This document shows, piece by piece, positions 42,485 to 50,891 of a DNA stretch of 64,000 bases; within the stretch, counting starts at the first letter, position 1, and each line of letters starts with the position of its first letter. The stretch covers positions 1-64,000 of the forward strand of contig NZ_JBNGOT010000004.1 of the NCBI RefSeq assembly GCF_050589705.1. Direction: 5' to 3'. A program made the translations under genes and the position numbers. Source of the DNA: Sunxiuqinia rutila. GTDB lineage: Bacteria; Bacteroidota; Bacteroidia; Bacteroidales; Prolixibacteraceae. Under the pieces are notes generated by a model. That model ran no database searches and was not told where the DNA came from. It saw only the letters and a list, made by a program, of their open reading frames with translations.

Positions 42485-43279
42485 TCAGCTCAGTTTATTT
42501 CGAATAGCGGCCAGCTCTTCCTGGATAATCTCCATCTGGCGGTGCAACTGGTCAGAAGTGCTTTGCTCAGGAACTTCTCTGGAGATAAAGTGTACAAATT
42601 TCCAGATTTCCCGAATTTCAGTAACCTGCATCATGTAAGGCGCATAGGCCCGGTTGGTTGAAATCAGTTCCAAACAACCAGCTTCCGCCAGCCTGTTTTT
42701 TACCTTCTTAAAAACCACTCCTTCATTCAAGGTAAGCACCACACAACAGTCGCCATCTTTCAGCTCATACCAATCCTGAATGAACTCGCCTGTAACCCAG
42801 GCACCATCAGGTATCGGCAACATCGAATCACCGGAAATCTGGAAGGTACGGTATTTTTTTTCAGAAGAAAGGAATGGCAACTGAAAAGCCGGAAGTTCTG
42901 AAATATAATCCGGGTCAGAAAACCCATTCAGGTAACCGGCTTTCGCTTTCTCCGAAACCAGTTCAATATTTTCCCGGTTCTGCGAATCAACCGTGGTTGC
43001 CAACACCCGAATATTGCTTCCCCGCAAAAAAACATCCTGCCCATGTTCCAATTCATACAACTGACTCAACCGAAGTTGCGAAAGATCAACCCGCAAAAGC
43101 GTATCAACAGCCACCCCAAAATAATCGGACAAACGAATCAGGATCTGAATATTAGGTCCGGAAATCCCATTTTCATAATTATTCAGAGTCGAACGCTTGA
43201 TTCCCAATGCAAGCGCGATATCTTCCTGGGTACGTCGCCGGCGTTTTCTCAAAAACTTAAGGTTTGAAGCAAAATACAT
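42485..43279 (-). CDS. XRE-S24 self-cleaving repressor (LexA/UmuD-like) of the mutagenesis cassette
   Basis: A 264-residue repressor. Residues ~5-62 form an XRE HTH (NLKFLRKRRRRTQEDIALALGIKRSTLNNYENGISG). The C-terminal S24 peptidase domain has Ser152 in SGDSMLP and Lys191 in GVVFKKVKN, a Ser/Lys dyad 39 apart (37 in LexA). An Ala114-Gly115 bond in KAKAGYLNG sits where LexA self-cleaves. The frame is open to 43519, but ATG at 43279 starts the HTH correctly and follows a full promoter. It should repress itself and the divergent dinB-dnaE genes until DNA damage triggers cleavage. Confidence 0.9.
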   Translation of the reverse strand: MYFASNLKFLRKRRRRTQEDIALALGIKRSTLNNYENGISGPNIQILIRLSDYFGVAVDTLLRVDLSQLRLSQLYELEHGQDVFLRGSNIRVLATTVDSQNRENIELVSEKAKAGYLNGFSDPDYISELPAFQLPFLSSEKKYRTFQISGDSMLPIPDGAWVTGEFIQDWYELKDGDCCVVLTLNEGVVFKKVKNRLAEAGCLELISTNRAYAPYMMQVTEIREIWKFVHFISREVPEQSTSDQLHRQMEIIQEELAAIRNKLS

Positions 43280-43288
43280 AGCTAAAAT

Positions 43289-43330
43289 GATTACATTATA
43301 ATCCACAAATTTGATTATATAATAATCAAA
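43289..43330. promoter_or_regulatory. Twin GATTA-N5-TAATC operators between the S24 repressor and dinB
   Basis: GATTA-CATTA-TAATC lies at 43289-43303 and TTTGATTA-TATAA-TAATCAAA at 43310-43330. Both share the same GATTA/TAATC arms and 5 bp spacer, and their centres are 24 bp apart. The second overlaps the -7 box of the repressor gene and the first lies in its leader. Confidence 0.7.
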
Positions 43331-43356
43331 AATACAGATTTTGCATTGAAAAACAA
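43327..43356 (-). promoter_or_regulatory. Promoter of the S24 repressor gene
   Basis: On the minus strand TTG (43356-43354) and TATTTTTG (43334-43327) are separated by exactly 19 bases, a full Bacteroidota promoter. Transcription would begin near 43320, in the centre of the second operator, which fits autorepression. Confidence 0.65.
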
Positions 43357-43415
43357 TTTGTTTGTGTTGATTTTTTGGGGAGAATGACCAGTAGCATGCA
43401 TGAAAGGAGGGAACG

Positions 43416-44579
43416 ATGAATCTACAAAACCGCACCATTGCCCATTTTGACCTGGATACTTTTTTTGTATCTGTCGAACGGCTAATGAATTCTAGCTTAA
43501 ACGGCAAACCCATTCTCATTGGAGGGCTTTCGGACCGGGGGGTTGTAGCCAGCTGCAGTTACGAAGCCCGTACCTTTGGTGTCCATTCAGCCATGCCCAT
43601 GCGCATGGCTCTCAACCTGTGCGGCGATGCCATTGTCATCCGCGGAGATATGGACTTGTACAGCAAGTATTCCCGGCTCGTAACAGAGGTTATTGCCCAC
43701 AAGGCTCCGATGTACGAAAAGGCATCGATTGATGAGCATTACATTGACATGAGTGGGATGGATCGCTTTTTTGGCTCCTACCAATGGACACACGAATTGC
43801 GCCAGCTCATCATTCAGGAAACCGGTTTGCCCATTTCTTTTGGATTATCGGTTAATAAAACCGTATCGAAAATAGCTACCGGAGAAGCCAAACCCAATGG
43901 CGAAAAAGAAGTGATCCAAAACCAGGTTCAGCCATTCCTGAACCCCTTATCAATCAGAAAAATTCCATTGGTTGGCCCCAAAAATTATCAGCTGCTTTCC
44001 TCCATGGGTGTGCAAACCATTCAAACCCTAAGCGCCATTCCACCAACCATGATGGAAAGTGTACTCGGAAAAACCGGGATCGAAATCTGGCGCCGCGCCA
44101 ATGGTATCGACAGTCGTCCGGTAGTGCCCTACTCCGAAGAAAAATCGATGAGCACGGAACGCACCTTCGAAACCGATAGCATTGATGTACAAATGCTGAA
44201 TCAGGTACTAACCCGAATGGTTGAAAAACTGGCTTTCAGGTTACGTCAAAAACAACGACTGGCCTCGGTGGTCACCGTCAAAATCCGCTACAGCAATTAC
44301 GACACCCATACCCTACAAAAAAAGATTGCTTATACCTCTCTTGACCACGTGCTGATGGAGACAGCCCGTGATTTGTTTCGCCGGGTATACCAGCGACGCA
44401 TGCTTGTCCGCCTGATCGGGGTTAAGCTGAGTGGCTTGGTAGGAGGCGCCCAGCAACTCAACCTGTTCGACAACAACGAAAAAATGGTGAAGCTCTACTT
44501 ATCAATGGATAAAATCCGCATGCGCTTTGGCTCCGACGCGGTTCGCCGGGCCTCCGGAGTCAAATGCCGGGCTTCGTGA
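43416..44579 (+). CDS. dinB: DNA polymerase IV (Y family)
   Basis: A 387-residue translesion polymerase. Catalytic residues are Asp12 in HFDLDTFFVSV and Asp106-Glu107 in ASIDEHYIDMSG, where the usual SIDEAY has His at the third place. SYEART and KPNGE of the fingers and palm are present, and an HhH segment IPLVGPKNYQLLSSMGV follows. QQLNLFD near residue 346 is a beta-clamp-binding motif. Because the acidic residues are kept, it is an active polymerase rather than an ImuB-like dead copy. A strong ribosome site AAAGGAGGG precedes the ATG. It is divergent from the S24 repressor. Confidence 0.92.
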   Translation: MNLQNRTIAHFDLDTFFVSVERLMNSSLNGKPILIGGLSDRGVVASCSYEARTFGVHSAMPMRMALNLCGDAIVIRGDMDLYSKYSRLVTEVIAHKAPMYEKASIDEHYIDMSGMDRFFGSYQWTHELRQLIIQETGLPISFGLSVNKTVSKIATGEAKPNGEKEVIQNQVQPFLNPLSIRKIPLVGPKNYQLLSSMGVQTIQTLSAIPPTMMESVLGKTGIEIWRRANGIDSRPVVPYSEEKSMSTERTFETDSIDVQMLNQVLTRMVEKLAFRLRQKQRLASVVTVKIRYSNYDTHTLQKKIAYTSLDHVLMETARDLFRRVYQRRMLVRLIGVKLSGLVGGAQQLNLFDNNEKMVKLYLSMDKIRMRFGSDAVRRASGVKCRAS

Positions 44580-44694
44580 ATTCGTTGTCTGACCGCTAAT
44601 TCATGCAAGGAAAGTCAGTCCTTGTCTTGCTGCGGTCTCAACCTGACTGGCACGCTTCAGGCTAAGTCCTGTGAATCATTAAAAACAAGAAAGT

Positions 44695-47625
44695 ATGTAC
44701 CTCAACAACCACTCATTTTTCAGTCTTCGCTACGGCACCCTTAGCATTGAAGAGTTGCTGGAACAAGCTTCAAACATGTCAGTAGAAAGCCTGGCCCTGA
44801 CCGATATTAACACCACCATGGGCATTCCTGACTTCGTGAAAGCTGCCAGCTCCAAAGGGATTAAACCCGTTGCCGGCTGCGAATTCCGAAATGGCGATCA
44901 GCTCTTGTATATCGGCTTGGCCCGTAACCGCGAAGGCCTGAAAGAATTAAACGACTGGCTGACGGAACATAACCTTCAGAAAAAAGAATTTCCGGCTGAG
45001 GCGCCACGCTTCAACCAGGTCTATGTTATTTATCCGTTCAGCAAAAAACACCAGAAACTACACGATCATGAGTTTATAGGAGTACGCCCCGATGAAGTAA
45101 ACCAACTGCTAACTTCGCCTTACCTTAGCGCGTCTCACCGCTTGGTTATTCTTCAACCCGTCAGTTTCACCAACCAATCGGGCTGGCACTTGCACAAAAG
45201 CCTGCGGGCTATCGATCACAACACACTGATTAGTAAACTTAGCCCCAGCCAGTCAGCTCCTGCTTCTGAAATTATGCTTCCGCCTACCAGGCTTTATGAA
45301 CGATTTTCCCGGTACCCGGAAATCATTCGTAACACCCAAAAAGTACTGGACGATTGCAATATCACCATTGATTTTAGCTCCATCAAAAACAAAAAAGTGT
45401 TTACCCACACGGTGAGTACCGACAAACAATTGCTTGAAAAACTGGCCTTCGAGGGAATGATTTATCGCTACGGCACCAACAACCGGGAAGCCCGGGAGCG
45501 GGTCAGGCATGAGTTAAATATTATTTTCAAGCTGAATTTTTCATCTTACTTTCTGATTGCCTGGGACATCATTCGCTACAGCATGTCACGCGATATTTAT
45601 CATGTTGGGCGAGGAAGTGGAGCCAACAGCATTGTCGCTTACTGCCTGCGAATCACCGATGTTGACCCCATCAAACTCAACCTGTATTTCGAACGTTTTC
45701 TGAACCCCAAGCGTACCAGTCCGCCCGATTTCGACATCGACTATTCGTGGCGGGACCGGGACGAAATTCAACAGTACATCTTCAAGCGCTATGGCAAAGA
45801 ACACACCGCCTTACTGGGAGCCACCTCCACCTTTAAAGGCCGATCCATTTACCGGGAGCTCGGGAAAGTGTTTGGCTTGCCCAAGGAAGAAATTGACCGG
45901 CTGATTCGTGATCCGGGAAACAGGCAAAATCAAAACAAAATCACGGAAGCCATCGAAAAACTCGCCCAACAGATGGCAGACTTTCCCAATGCAAGAAGCA
46001 TCCACGCCGGAGGTATCCTGATTTCAGAAGAACCAATCACCTATTACTCTGCACTGGACTTGCCTCCCAAAGGGCTTCCAACCACCCAATGGGACATGTA
46101 TGTGGCCGAAGACCTGCGCTTTGACAAGCTCGACATCCTCAGCCAGCGCGGCATTGGACACATCAAGGAAACTGTGGAAATTGTTCGTGAGAACCAGGGA
46201 AAGCAAGTTGATGTGCACCAGGTGAATCAGTTTTTTCAGGATAAAGAAGTAAAAAAACGCCTGCAAACCGCAGAAACCAATGGTTGTTTCTACATTGAAA
46301 GTCCGGCCATGCGAGGATTGCTAAAAAAGCTGCAATGCAATGACTACCTCACGCTGGTGGCCGCCAGCTCCATCATCCGCCCCGGCGTGGCCAAGTCAGG
46401 CATGATGCGGCAGTACATTCACCGGTTTCACCATCCCAATGGGTTTCAATACTTGCACCCGATTATGAAAGAACAGCTGGAAGAAACCTATGGCGTGATG
46501 GTTTACCAAGAAGATGTGATCAAAGTGGCACACCATTTTGCAGGCCTCGATCTGGCCGAAGCCGATGTGCTGCGCCGGGCCATGAGCGGAAAGTACCGTT
46601 CGCGAACGGAATTCCAGCGCATCGAGGACACTTTTTTCAGCAACTGCCGGGCCAAAGGTTATCCCGATGCTTTAAGCCTGGAAGTGTGGCGCCAGATTGA
46701 GTCATTTGCCGGCTACTCGTTTTCCAAGGCCCATTCGGCATCGTATGCCGTAGAAAGCTTTCAGAGCCTGTTTCTGAAAACCTATTTTCCGCTGGAATTC
46801 ATGGTTGCGGTCATCAACAATTTCGGTGGATTTTACCGCCCGTGGGTCTATTTCAATGAAGCCCAGCGCTGCGGCGCCCACATTGAACTGCCCTGTGTCA
46901 ACCACAGCCGAAATGAAACACGAATTACAGGACGGACGATTTACACCGGTTTTGTATTTGTTCAAAACCTCGAGCAACAAACCATCAGCCGACTGGTCAG
47001 CGAACGGGAAAAAAACGGCCCCTTCCAGTCACTCGCCGACTTTATTGAGCGTGTTACCATCGGTAAAGAACAACTCACCCTGCTCATCCGACTGGGGGCT
47101 TTTCGCTTCACCCAGAAAACCAAAGCTGCCTTGCTGTGGGAGGGACACCTTCTTTTAAACAAACCTGTTCCGAAAGTAAAAAGCCCATCCATCTTTCAGG
47201 TTCAGGAGCGAAACTACCAACTCCCCAAGCTGGAACAATCGCCTTTACGCGATGCCTATGACGAGATTGAACTGTTGGAATTTCCAATCAGCATAAGCCT
47301 CTTCGACCTGCTACAAACCCGTTTTCGAGGCGAAGTTTTTGCAAAAAATATGCTTCAGCATGTTGGGCGTAAAGTGCGGATGCTGGGGCGTTTGGTAACC
47401 ATAAAATATGTTCGAACCGTAAAGAAAGAAATGATGCACTTCGGCACTTTCGTTGATGTGTATGGTGAATTCTTTGACTCGATCCACTTTCCGCCTTCAC
47501 TCAAGCAATATCCGTTTCGGGGAGATGGCATTTACCTGCTGCTGGGCAAGGTTGTTGAAGAGTTTGGCTATCCTAGCCTTGAAGTCGAAAAAATGGCCAA
47601 GATGCCGTTTCAAACAGCCTCTTAA
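44695..47625 (+). CDS. Error-prone-type DNA polymerase III alpha subunit (DnaE family)
   Basis: A 976-residue C-family polymerase, shorter than replicative DnaE (~1160-1200). The catalytic PDFDIDYSW lies near residue 345, and GRGSGANSIVAYCL and SFAGYSFSKAHSASYA are polymerase hallmarks. The N-terminal PHP domain has lost ligands: HLHVHS is replaced by YLNNHS and ALTDHGN by ALTDINT, so no metal-dependent proofreading is expected. The C-terminal OB-fold (VRMLGRLVTIKYVRTVKKEMMHFGTFVD) is kept. Placed 115 bp behind dinB and under the S24 repressor region, it resembles DnaE2 of mutagenesis cassettes, but no imuA is present. Confidence 0.9.
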   Translation: MYLNNHSFFSLRYGTLSIEELLEQASNMSVESLALTDINTTMGIPDFVKAASSKGIKPVAGCEFRNGDQLLYIGLARNREGLKELNDWLTEHNLQKKEFPAEAPRFNQVYVIYPFSKKHQKLHDHEFIGVRPDEVNQLLTSPYLSASHRLVILQPVSFTNQSGWHLHKSLRAIDHNTLISKLSPSQSAPASEIMLPPTRLYERFSRYPEIIRNTQKVLDDCNITIDFSSIKNKKVFTHTVSTDKQLLEKLAFEGMIYRYGTNNREARERVRHELNIIFKLNFSSYFLIAWDIIRYSMSRDIYHVGRGSGANSIVAYCLRITDVDPIKLNLYFERFLNPKRTSPPDFDIDYSWRDRDEIQQYIFKRYGKEHTALLGATSTFKGRSIYRELGKVFGLPKEEIDRLIRDPGNRQNQNKITEAIEKLAQQMADFPNARSIHAGGILISEEPITYYSALDLPPKGLPTTQWDMYVAEDLRFDKLDILSQRGIGHIKETVEIVRENQGKQVDVHQVNQFFQDKEVKKRLQTAETNGCFYIESPAMRGLLKKLQCNDYLTLVAASSIIRPGVAKSGMMRQYIHRFHHPNGFQYLHPIMKEQLEETYGVMVYQEDVIKVAHHFAGLDLAEADVLRRAMSGKYRSRTEFQRIEDTFFSNCRAKGYPDALSLEVWRQIESFAGYSFSKAHSASYAVESFQSLFLKTYFPLEFMVAVINNFGGFYRPWVYFNEAQRCGAHIELPCVNHSRNETRITGRTIYTGFVFVQNLEQQTISRLVSEREKNGPFQSLADFIERVTIGKEQLTLLIRLGAFRFTQKTKAALLWEGHLLLNKPVPKVKSPSIFQVQERNYQLPKLEQSPLRDAYDEIELLEFPISISLFDLLQTRFRGEVFAKNMLQHVGRKVRMLGRLVTIKYVRTVKKEMMHFGTFVDVYGEFFDSIHFPPSLKQYPFRGDGIYLLLGKVVEEFGYPSLEVEKMAKMPFQTAS

Positions 47626-47660
47626 GCTCAACAAAGAGCAATTTCTGAACCGACTACCTG

Positions 47661-49670
47661 CTAGAAGTGAGATATTGATCGCTTGGCACGCACCCCCTGA
47701 TACTCTCCTTTTTTAACCACTTTCACAATATTCCGGATATTGGCTGCATGATCTGCCTCCGGGCAATCCACGCCATCATCACAATGATTCAGCAAACGGG
47801 TTTCGCCATAGCCCTTGTACACAATCCGCAAGGGATTGATGCCTTTCCACACAATGTAATTGAAGATGGCTTTGGCCCGTCGTTTCGACAACAGCAGGTT
47901 TTCCTGATCGTCTCCCCGTGAATCGGTGTGCGATTCAATCCGAATCTCAACATCCGGAAACTGAACCAGATAATCAATGAGCCCGTCCATGGTGTGAGCA
48001 ATTTCGGAGTTAATCACCCAGCTATCGTTATAAAACTGAACATCATCCTCGCTCAACACCTGCAATGGCTCTCCGTTTTCGGTTTCCATATAAAGTGGCT
48101 CGGGCTCTCCTTCTTCCAGCACTTCCCGCTCAAGCAAAAGTTGTACGGTCGTTTCCTCCCCTTCCCGCAATTTTAAGGTTCCAAGCTCCACCTTATTTTT
48201 GATGTAGTATTCTTTTTGCCCCTGAATGGTATAACTCAGGCCTTTATTCACTTCAAACTGAAACATCCCGTCAGCCGAAGTCAGTTGGGTTGAAAGGGTG
48301 TCGGCAAACGGATTGACCAGACTGATTTTAGCATCGGCCAAAGGCTGCCCGGTAAGCATATCGTTAACCACGCCCCGAATAAAGACCGGGACAGAAGGGA
48401 TACGGACATAGTAAATGTCATCGTTGCCACGCCCGCCTTTTCGGTTCGAGGATAAGTACCCGGCAGTTCCGGTTTTATCCAGCACAAAGCTGAAATCATC
48501 TTTCGGACTATTCAGCGGATATCCCATGTTTTCCACCGAATGGAAAGTCTCATTTTCAGGCACCGCCACATAAACATCCAGCCCTCCCAGGCCGCCATGC
48601 CCGTCGGATGAAAAATAAAACAAGCCATCGTAACTGACAAAGGGAGAAAGCTCATTGCCACTGGTGTTTATTGCCGGTCCAAGGTTCTCCGGCTCCGTCC
48701 AGTAACCTCCGCTAAATTCGGACCGGTAAATATCTGTCCCACCGTAACCTCCTGGCATATCTGATACAAAATACAGGACGTTCCCCGTGGTGTCGACCGC
48801 CGGGTGTCCGGTGGAATAATCATCACTATTGAACACAAACTCTCCCCGGTATTCCCACTCTCCTTGTTCCTTTCCTCCAAACAAAATTTTCAGATTTACC
48901 TCGCCATCCTTCCCCTTGCTTACATTGTGCCCTTTCCCTACGTTGTTGCGTGTAATATACACCCGGTCGCGGTAAGGGTCAAACGCCACCGGCCCGTCAT
49001 GATAGCTTGTCTCCAACTTGGGCGCAAATTTTTCAACATTTAGAATATCGCCATTGGGCCCCCTGTCGCCAATAAACAAATTGAGGTAAGGTAATTCGTT
49101 CCATTTATATTTCAAGCCGGGCACTCCGTTTACCGCCTTGGTCGATGAAAAAACAAGCTGATCGCGATAAAAGGCAACCCCCAATTCCGCTCCGTCGGTG
49201 TTCAACGAAACCGGCCGAATTTTATACCGGGTTGAATCACGATGCAATAAACGAATTTGCTCCAGCAGCGAGGTTTGAGAGTCAATGCGCTCATCACCTG
49301 GCTTTAGCTGTGCATACCTGGCCAGCCACTTTTCAGCCTCCTGGTAGCGCCCATTGCTCTTCAGCACCTGCGAGTAACTAAACACGTCTTCCGGAGATTC
49401 GTCTCCGCGATCAATCAGGAGTTTCAGCCATTTTTCAACCGCTTCGGTATGGCCAATTTTCTGATTGGCCTTAGCCAGCTGCCGAATGACATAAGTATCT
49501 TCCGGGTTCTTTTCGTAAGCGAATTCGTATAAGCCAATCGCTTCAACAAAAGCAAAATCCGAATAGCTTTTGTCAGCCAAACGAATCGTTATTTTTTGGG
49601 CAAGAGTAAACGAGCAAAGCAGCAAGAAAAAAAACGAAGTCAGGATAATTTTACGTGTTACCGGTCTCAT
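47661..49670 (-). CDS. OmpA-family protein with TPR, PD40 repeats and carboxypeptidase-regulatory-like domain (PorE-like)
   Basis: A 669-residue outer-membrane-associated protein. After the signal peptide (ILTSFFFLLLCSFTLAQ) comes a TPR region (~25-135). PD40/WD-like propeller repeats at ~150-420 follow (DDYSTGHPAVDTTGNVLYFVSDMPGGYGGTDIYRS, ELSPFVSYDGLFYFSSDGHGGLGGLDVYVA). A CarboxypepD_reg-like domain lies at ~430-520, and a C-terminal OmpA peptidoglycan-binding domain has IESHTDSRGDDQENLLLSKRRAKAI. This domain order matches PorE-like components of type IX secretion. It follows the PorP/SprF gene by 17 bp and should anchor a surface complex to peptidoglycan. Confidence 0.9.
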   Translation of the reverse strand: MRPVTRKIILTSFFFLLLCSFTLAQKITIRLADKSYSDFAFVEAIGLYEFAYEKNPEDTYVIRQLAKANQKIGHTEAVEKWLKLLIDRGDESPEDVFSYSQVLKSNGRYQEAEKWLARYAQLKPGDERIDSQTSLLEQIRLLHRDSTRYKIRPVSLNTDGAELGVAFYRDQLVFSSTKAVNGVPGLKYKWNELPYLNLFIGDRGPNGDILNVEKFAPKLETSYHDGPVAFDPYRDRVYITRNNVGKGHNVSKGKDGEVNLKILFGGKEQGEWEYRGEFVFNSDDYSTGHPAVDTTGNVLYFVSDMPGGYGGTDIYRSEFSGGYWTEPENLGPAINTSGNELSPFVSYDGLFYFSSDGHGGLGGLDVYVAVPENETFHSVENMGYPLNSPKDDFSFVLDKTGTAGYLSSNRKGGRGNDDIYYVRIPSVPVFIRGVVNDMLTGQPLADAKISLVNPFADTLSTQLTSADGMFQFEVNKGLSYTIQGQKEYYIKNKVELGTLKLREGEETTVQLLLEREVLEEGEPEPLYMETENGEPLQVLSEDDVQFYNDSWVINSEIAHTMDGLIDYLVQFPDVEIRIESHTDSRGDDQENLLLSKRRAKAIFNYIVWKGINPLRIVYKGYGETRLLNHCDDGVDCPEADHAANIRNIVKVVKKGEYQGVRAKRSISHF

Positions 49671-49687
49671 CAGGTTTTCAGGTTTAG

Positions 49688-50623
49688 TTAAAAATAACGT
49701 GGCGACCGGACTTTGTCCCGCCCGAAGTTAAAGTCATAGCTCACTAATATTTCATGCGTTCCGTTGTTGTAAACGCCGAAATCGGTTGCTGTGATATCAT
49801 AAGAATAACCCACTTTCAAGCTCTTTGAAATTTGAACCTGCATCATGCCCCCCACGGCATCGCCCACCCGGTACATGGCACCAAGCCACAGACGCTCATA
49901 AAAAAGAAACTGGGCTGTCAAGTCTAAATCCAGCGGTATATTCGTACTGTACTTGACTAAGAAATAGGGTTTAAACTTGATGATCCGATTCAGGTCAAAA
50001 ACATAACCGGCCATCAAAAACAAGTGAATATTTTCTTTACTCACATATTCGGACGACGAATTGTGCCGGTTAATTTTATTCTCAATAAGCTTTGGAACCG
50101 AAAGCCCGAGCATGCTTCGCTCCGAATGAAAGTAGACGCCCAGCCCCACATTGGGCAAGAAATTACGCGTAATGTCACTGGCAAATACCGGATCATTCGG
50201 ATCGACCGTTTCCAGATCGGACAGCTTGGCTTCAAAAAAATTAACACCTGCCTTTAATCCAAAAGACAGGTAACGCCCACGTGTAAAATCAATGCTGTAC
50301 GAATAATCGGCATAAGCTCCGGTTTGATTAATAGGGCCCAGCTGGTCTTTCAACAAGGAGAATCCCAGGCCCATGTGCTGTCTGGAAATTGGAGCATGCA
50401 TCACGAAAGATTGTGTCGCCGGAGCACCCTCAAAGGAAACCCACTGGTTACGCGACATAACCATAAGGCTGAGCACATTGCCGGAGCCGGCATAGGCCGG
50501 ATTTACGGAAAGGATATTGTTCATATACTGCGTATACATCGGATCTTGCTGCGCCCAACTTTCCGTTACCGGGAAAAGAACAACACTAAACACCCCCAAT
50601 ATCAGTGCAAACAATCGCTTCAT
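49688..50623 (-). CDS. PorP/SprF family type IX secretion membrane protein
   Basis: A 311-residue outer-membrane beta-barrel protein. The signal peptide is followed by the family opening QQDPMYTQYMNNILSVNPAYAGSGNVLSLMVMSRNQWVSFEGAPATQ. Later segments show typical barrel strands (LGFSLLKDQLGPINQTGAYADYSYSI). PorP/SprF proteins help secrete or attach large partners such as SprB to the cell surface. The partner is probably the sorting-domain protein encoded just upstream at 50892. The pairing SprF with a giant or mid-size surface protein and an OmpA protein is conserved in gliding and related Bacteroidota. Confidence 0.93.
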   Translation of the reverse strand: MKRLFALILGVFSVVLFPVTESWAQQDPMYTQYMNNILSVNPAYAGSGNVLSLMVMSRNQWVSFEGAPATQSFVMHAPISRQHMGLGFSLLKDQLGPINQTGAYADYSYSIDFTRGRYLSFGLKAGVNFFEAKLSDLETVDPNDPVFASDITRNFLPNVGLGVYFHSERSMLGLSVPKLIENKINRHNSSSEYVSKENIHLFLMAGYVFDLNRIIKFKPYFLVKYSTNIPLDLDLTAQFLFYERLWLGAMYRVGDAVGGMMQVQISKSLKVGYSYDITATDFGVYNNGTHEILVSYDFNFGRDKVRSPRYF

Positions 50624-50891
50624 TAAACTGTGTCCCTCATTGGCTTCATGCTAAAAACGCACTCAATTTCAGCGACAAACATACCATTTGAAAAGCCCTG
50701 CAAAAACAAGTAGTTAGCAAACCCGGAAAAAGGTATAGCGAAAAGGCTTGTGGAACTATCTACCATCAGGCAGCACGCACTACTACCCGCTTTGGGAAGT
50801 GTAGAAGTCCCCGGCAAGGGCTGATTTTTGGAGCTGCAGCAAGCGCCCCAAGCTGTTCGTTTCAATGTCATATCCAGAGGTTAATTATGCG

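Noticed and set aside
43280..43519. Longer N-terminus for the S24 repressor (start at 43519)
   Set aside because: It would cross the operators, the promoter and the start of dinB; the HTH domain begins right after ATG 43279.
43416..44579. ImuB-type inactive Y-family protein
   Set aside because: Asp12, Asp106 and Glu107 are present, so the polymerase should be active.
50623..50871. 82-codon minus-strand frame between PorP/SprF and the type B protein
   Set aside because: Composition is unlike a protein family (many S, C and G without pattern) and no signal or domain is present.
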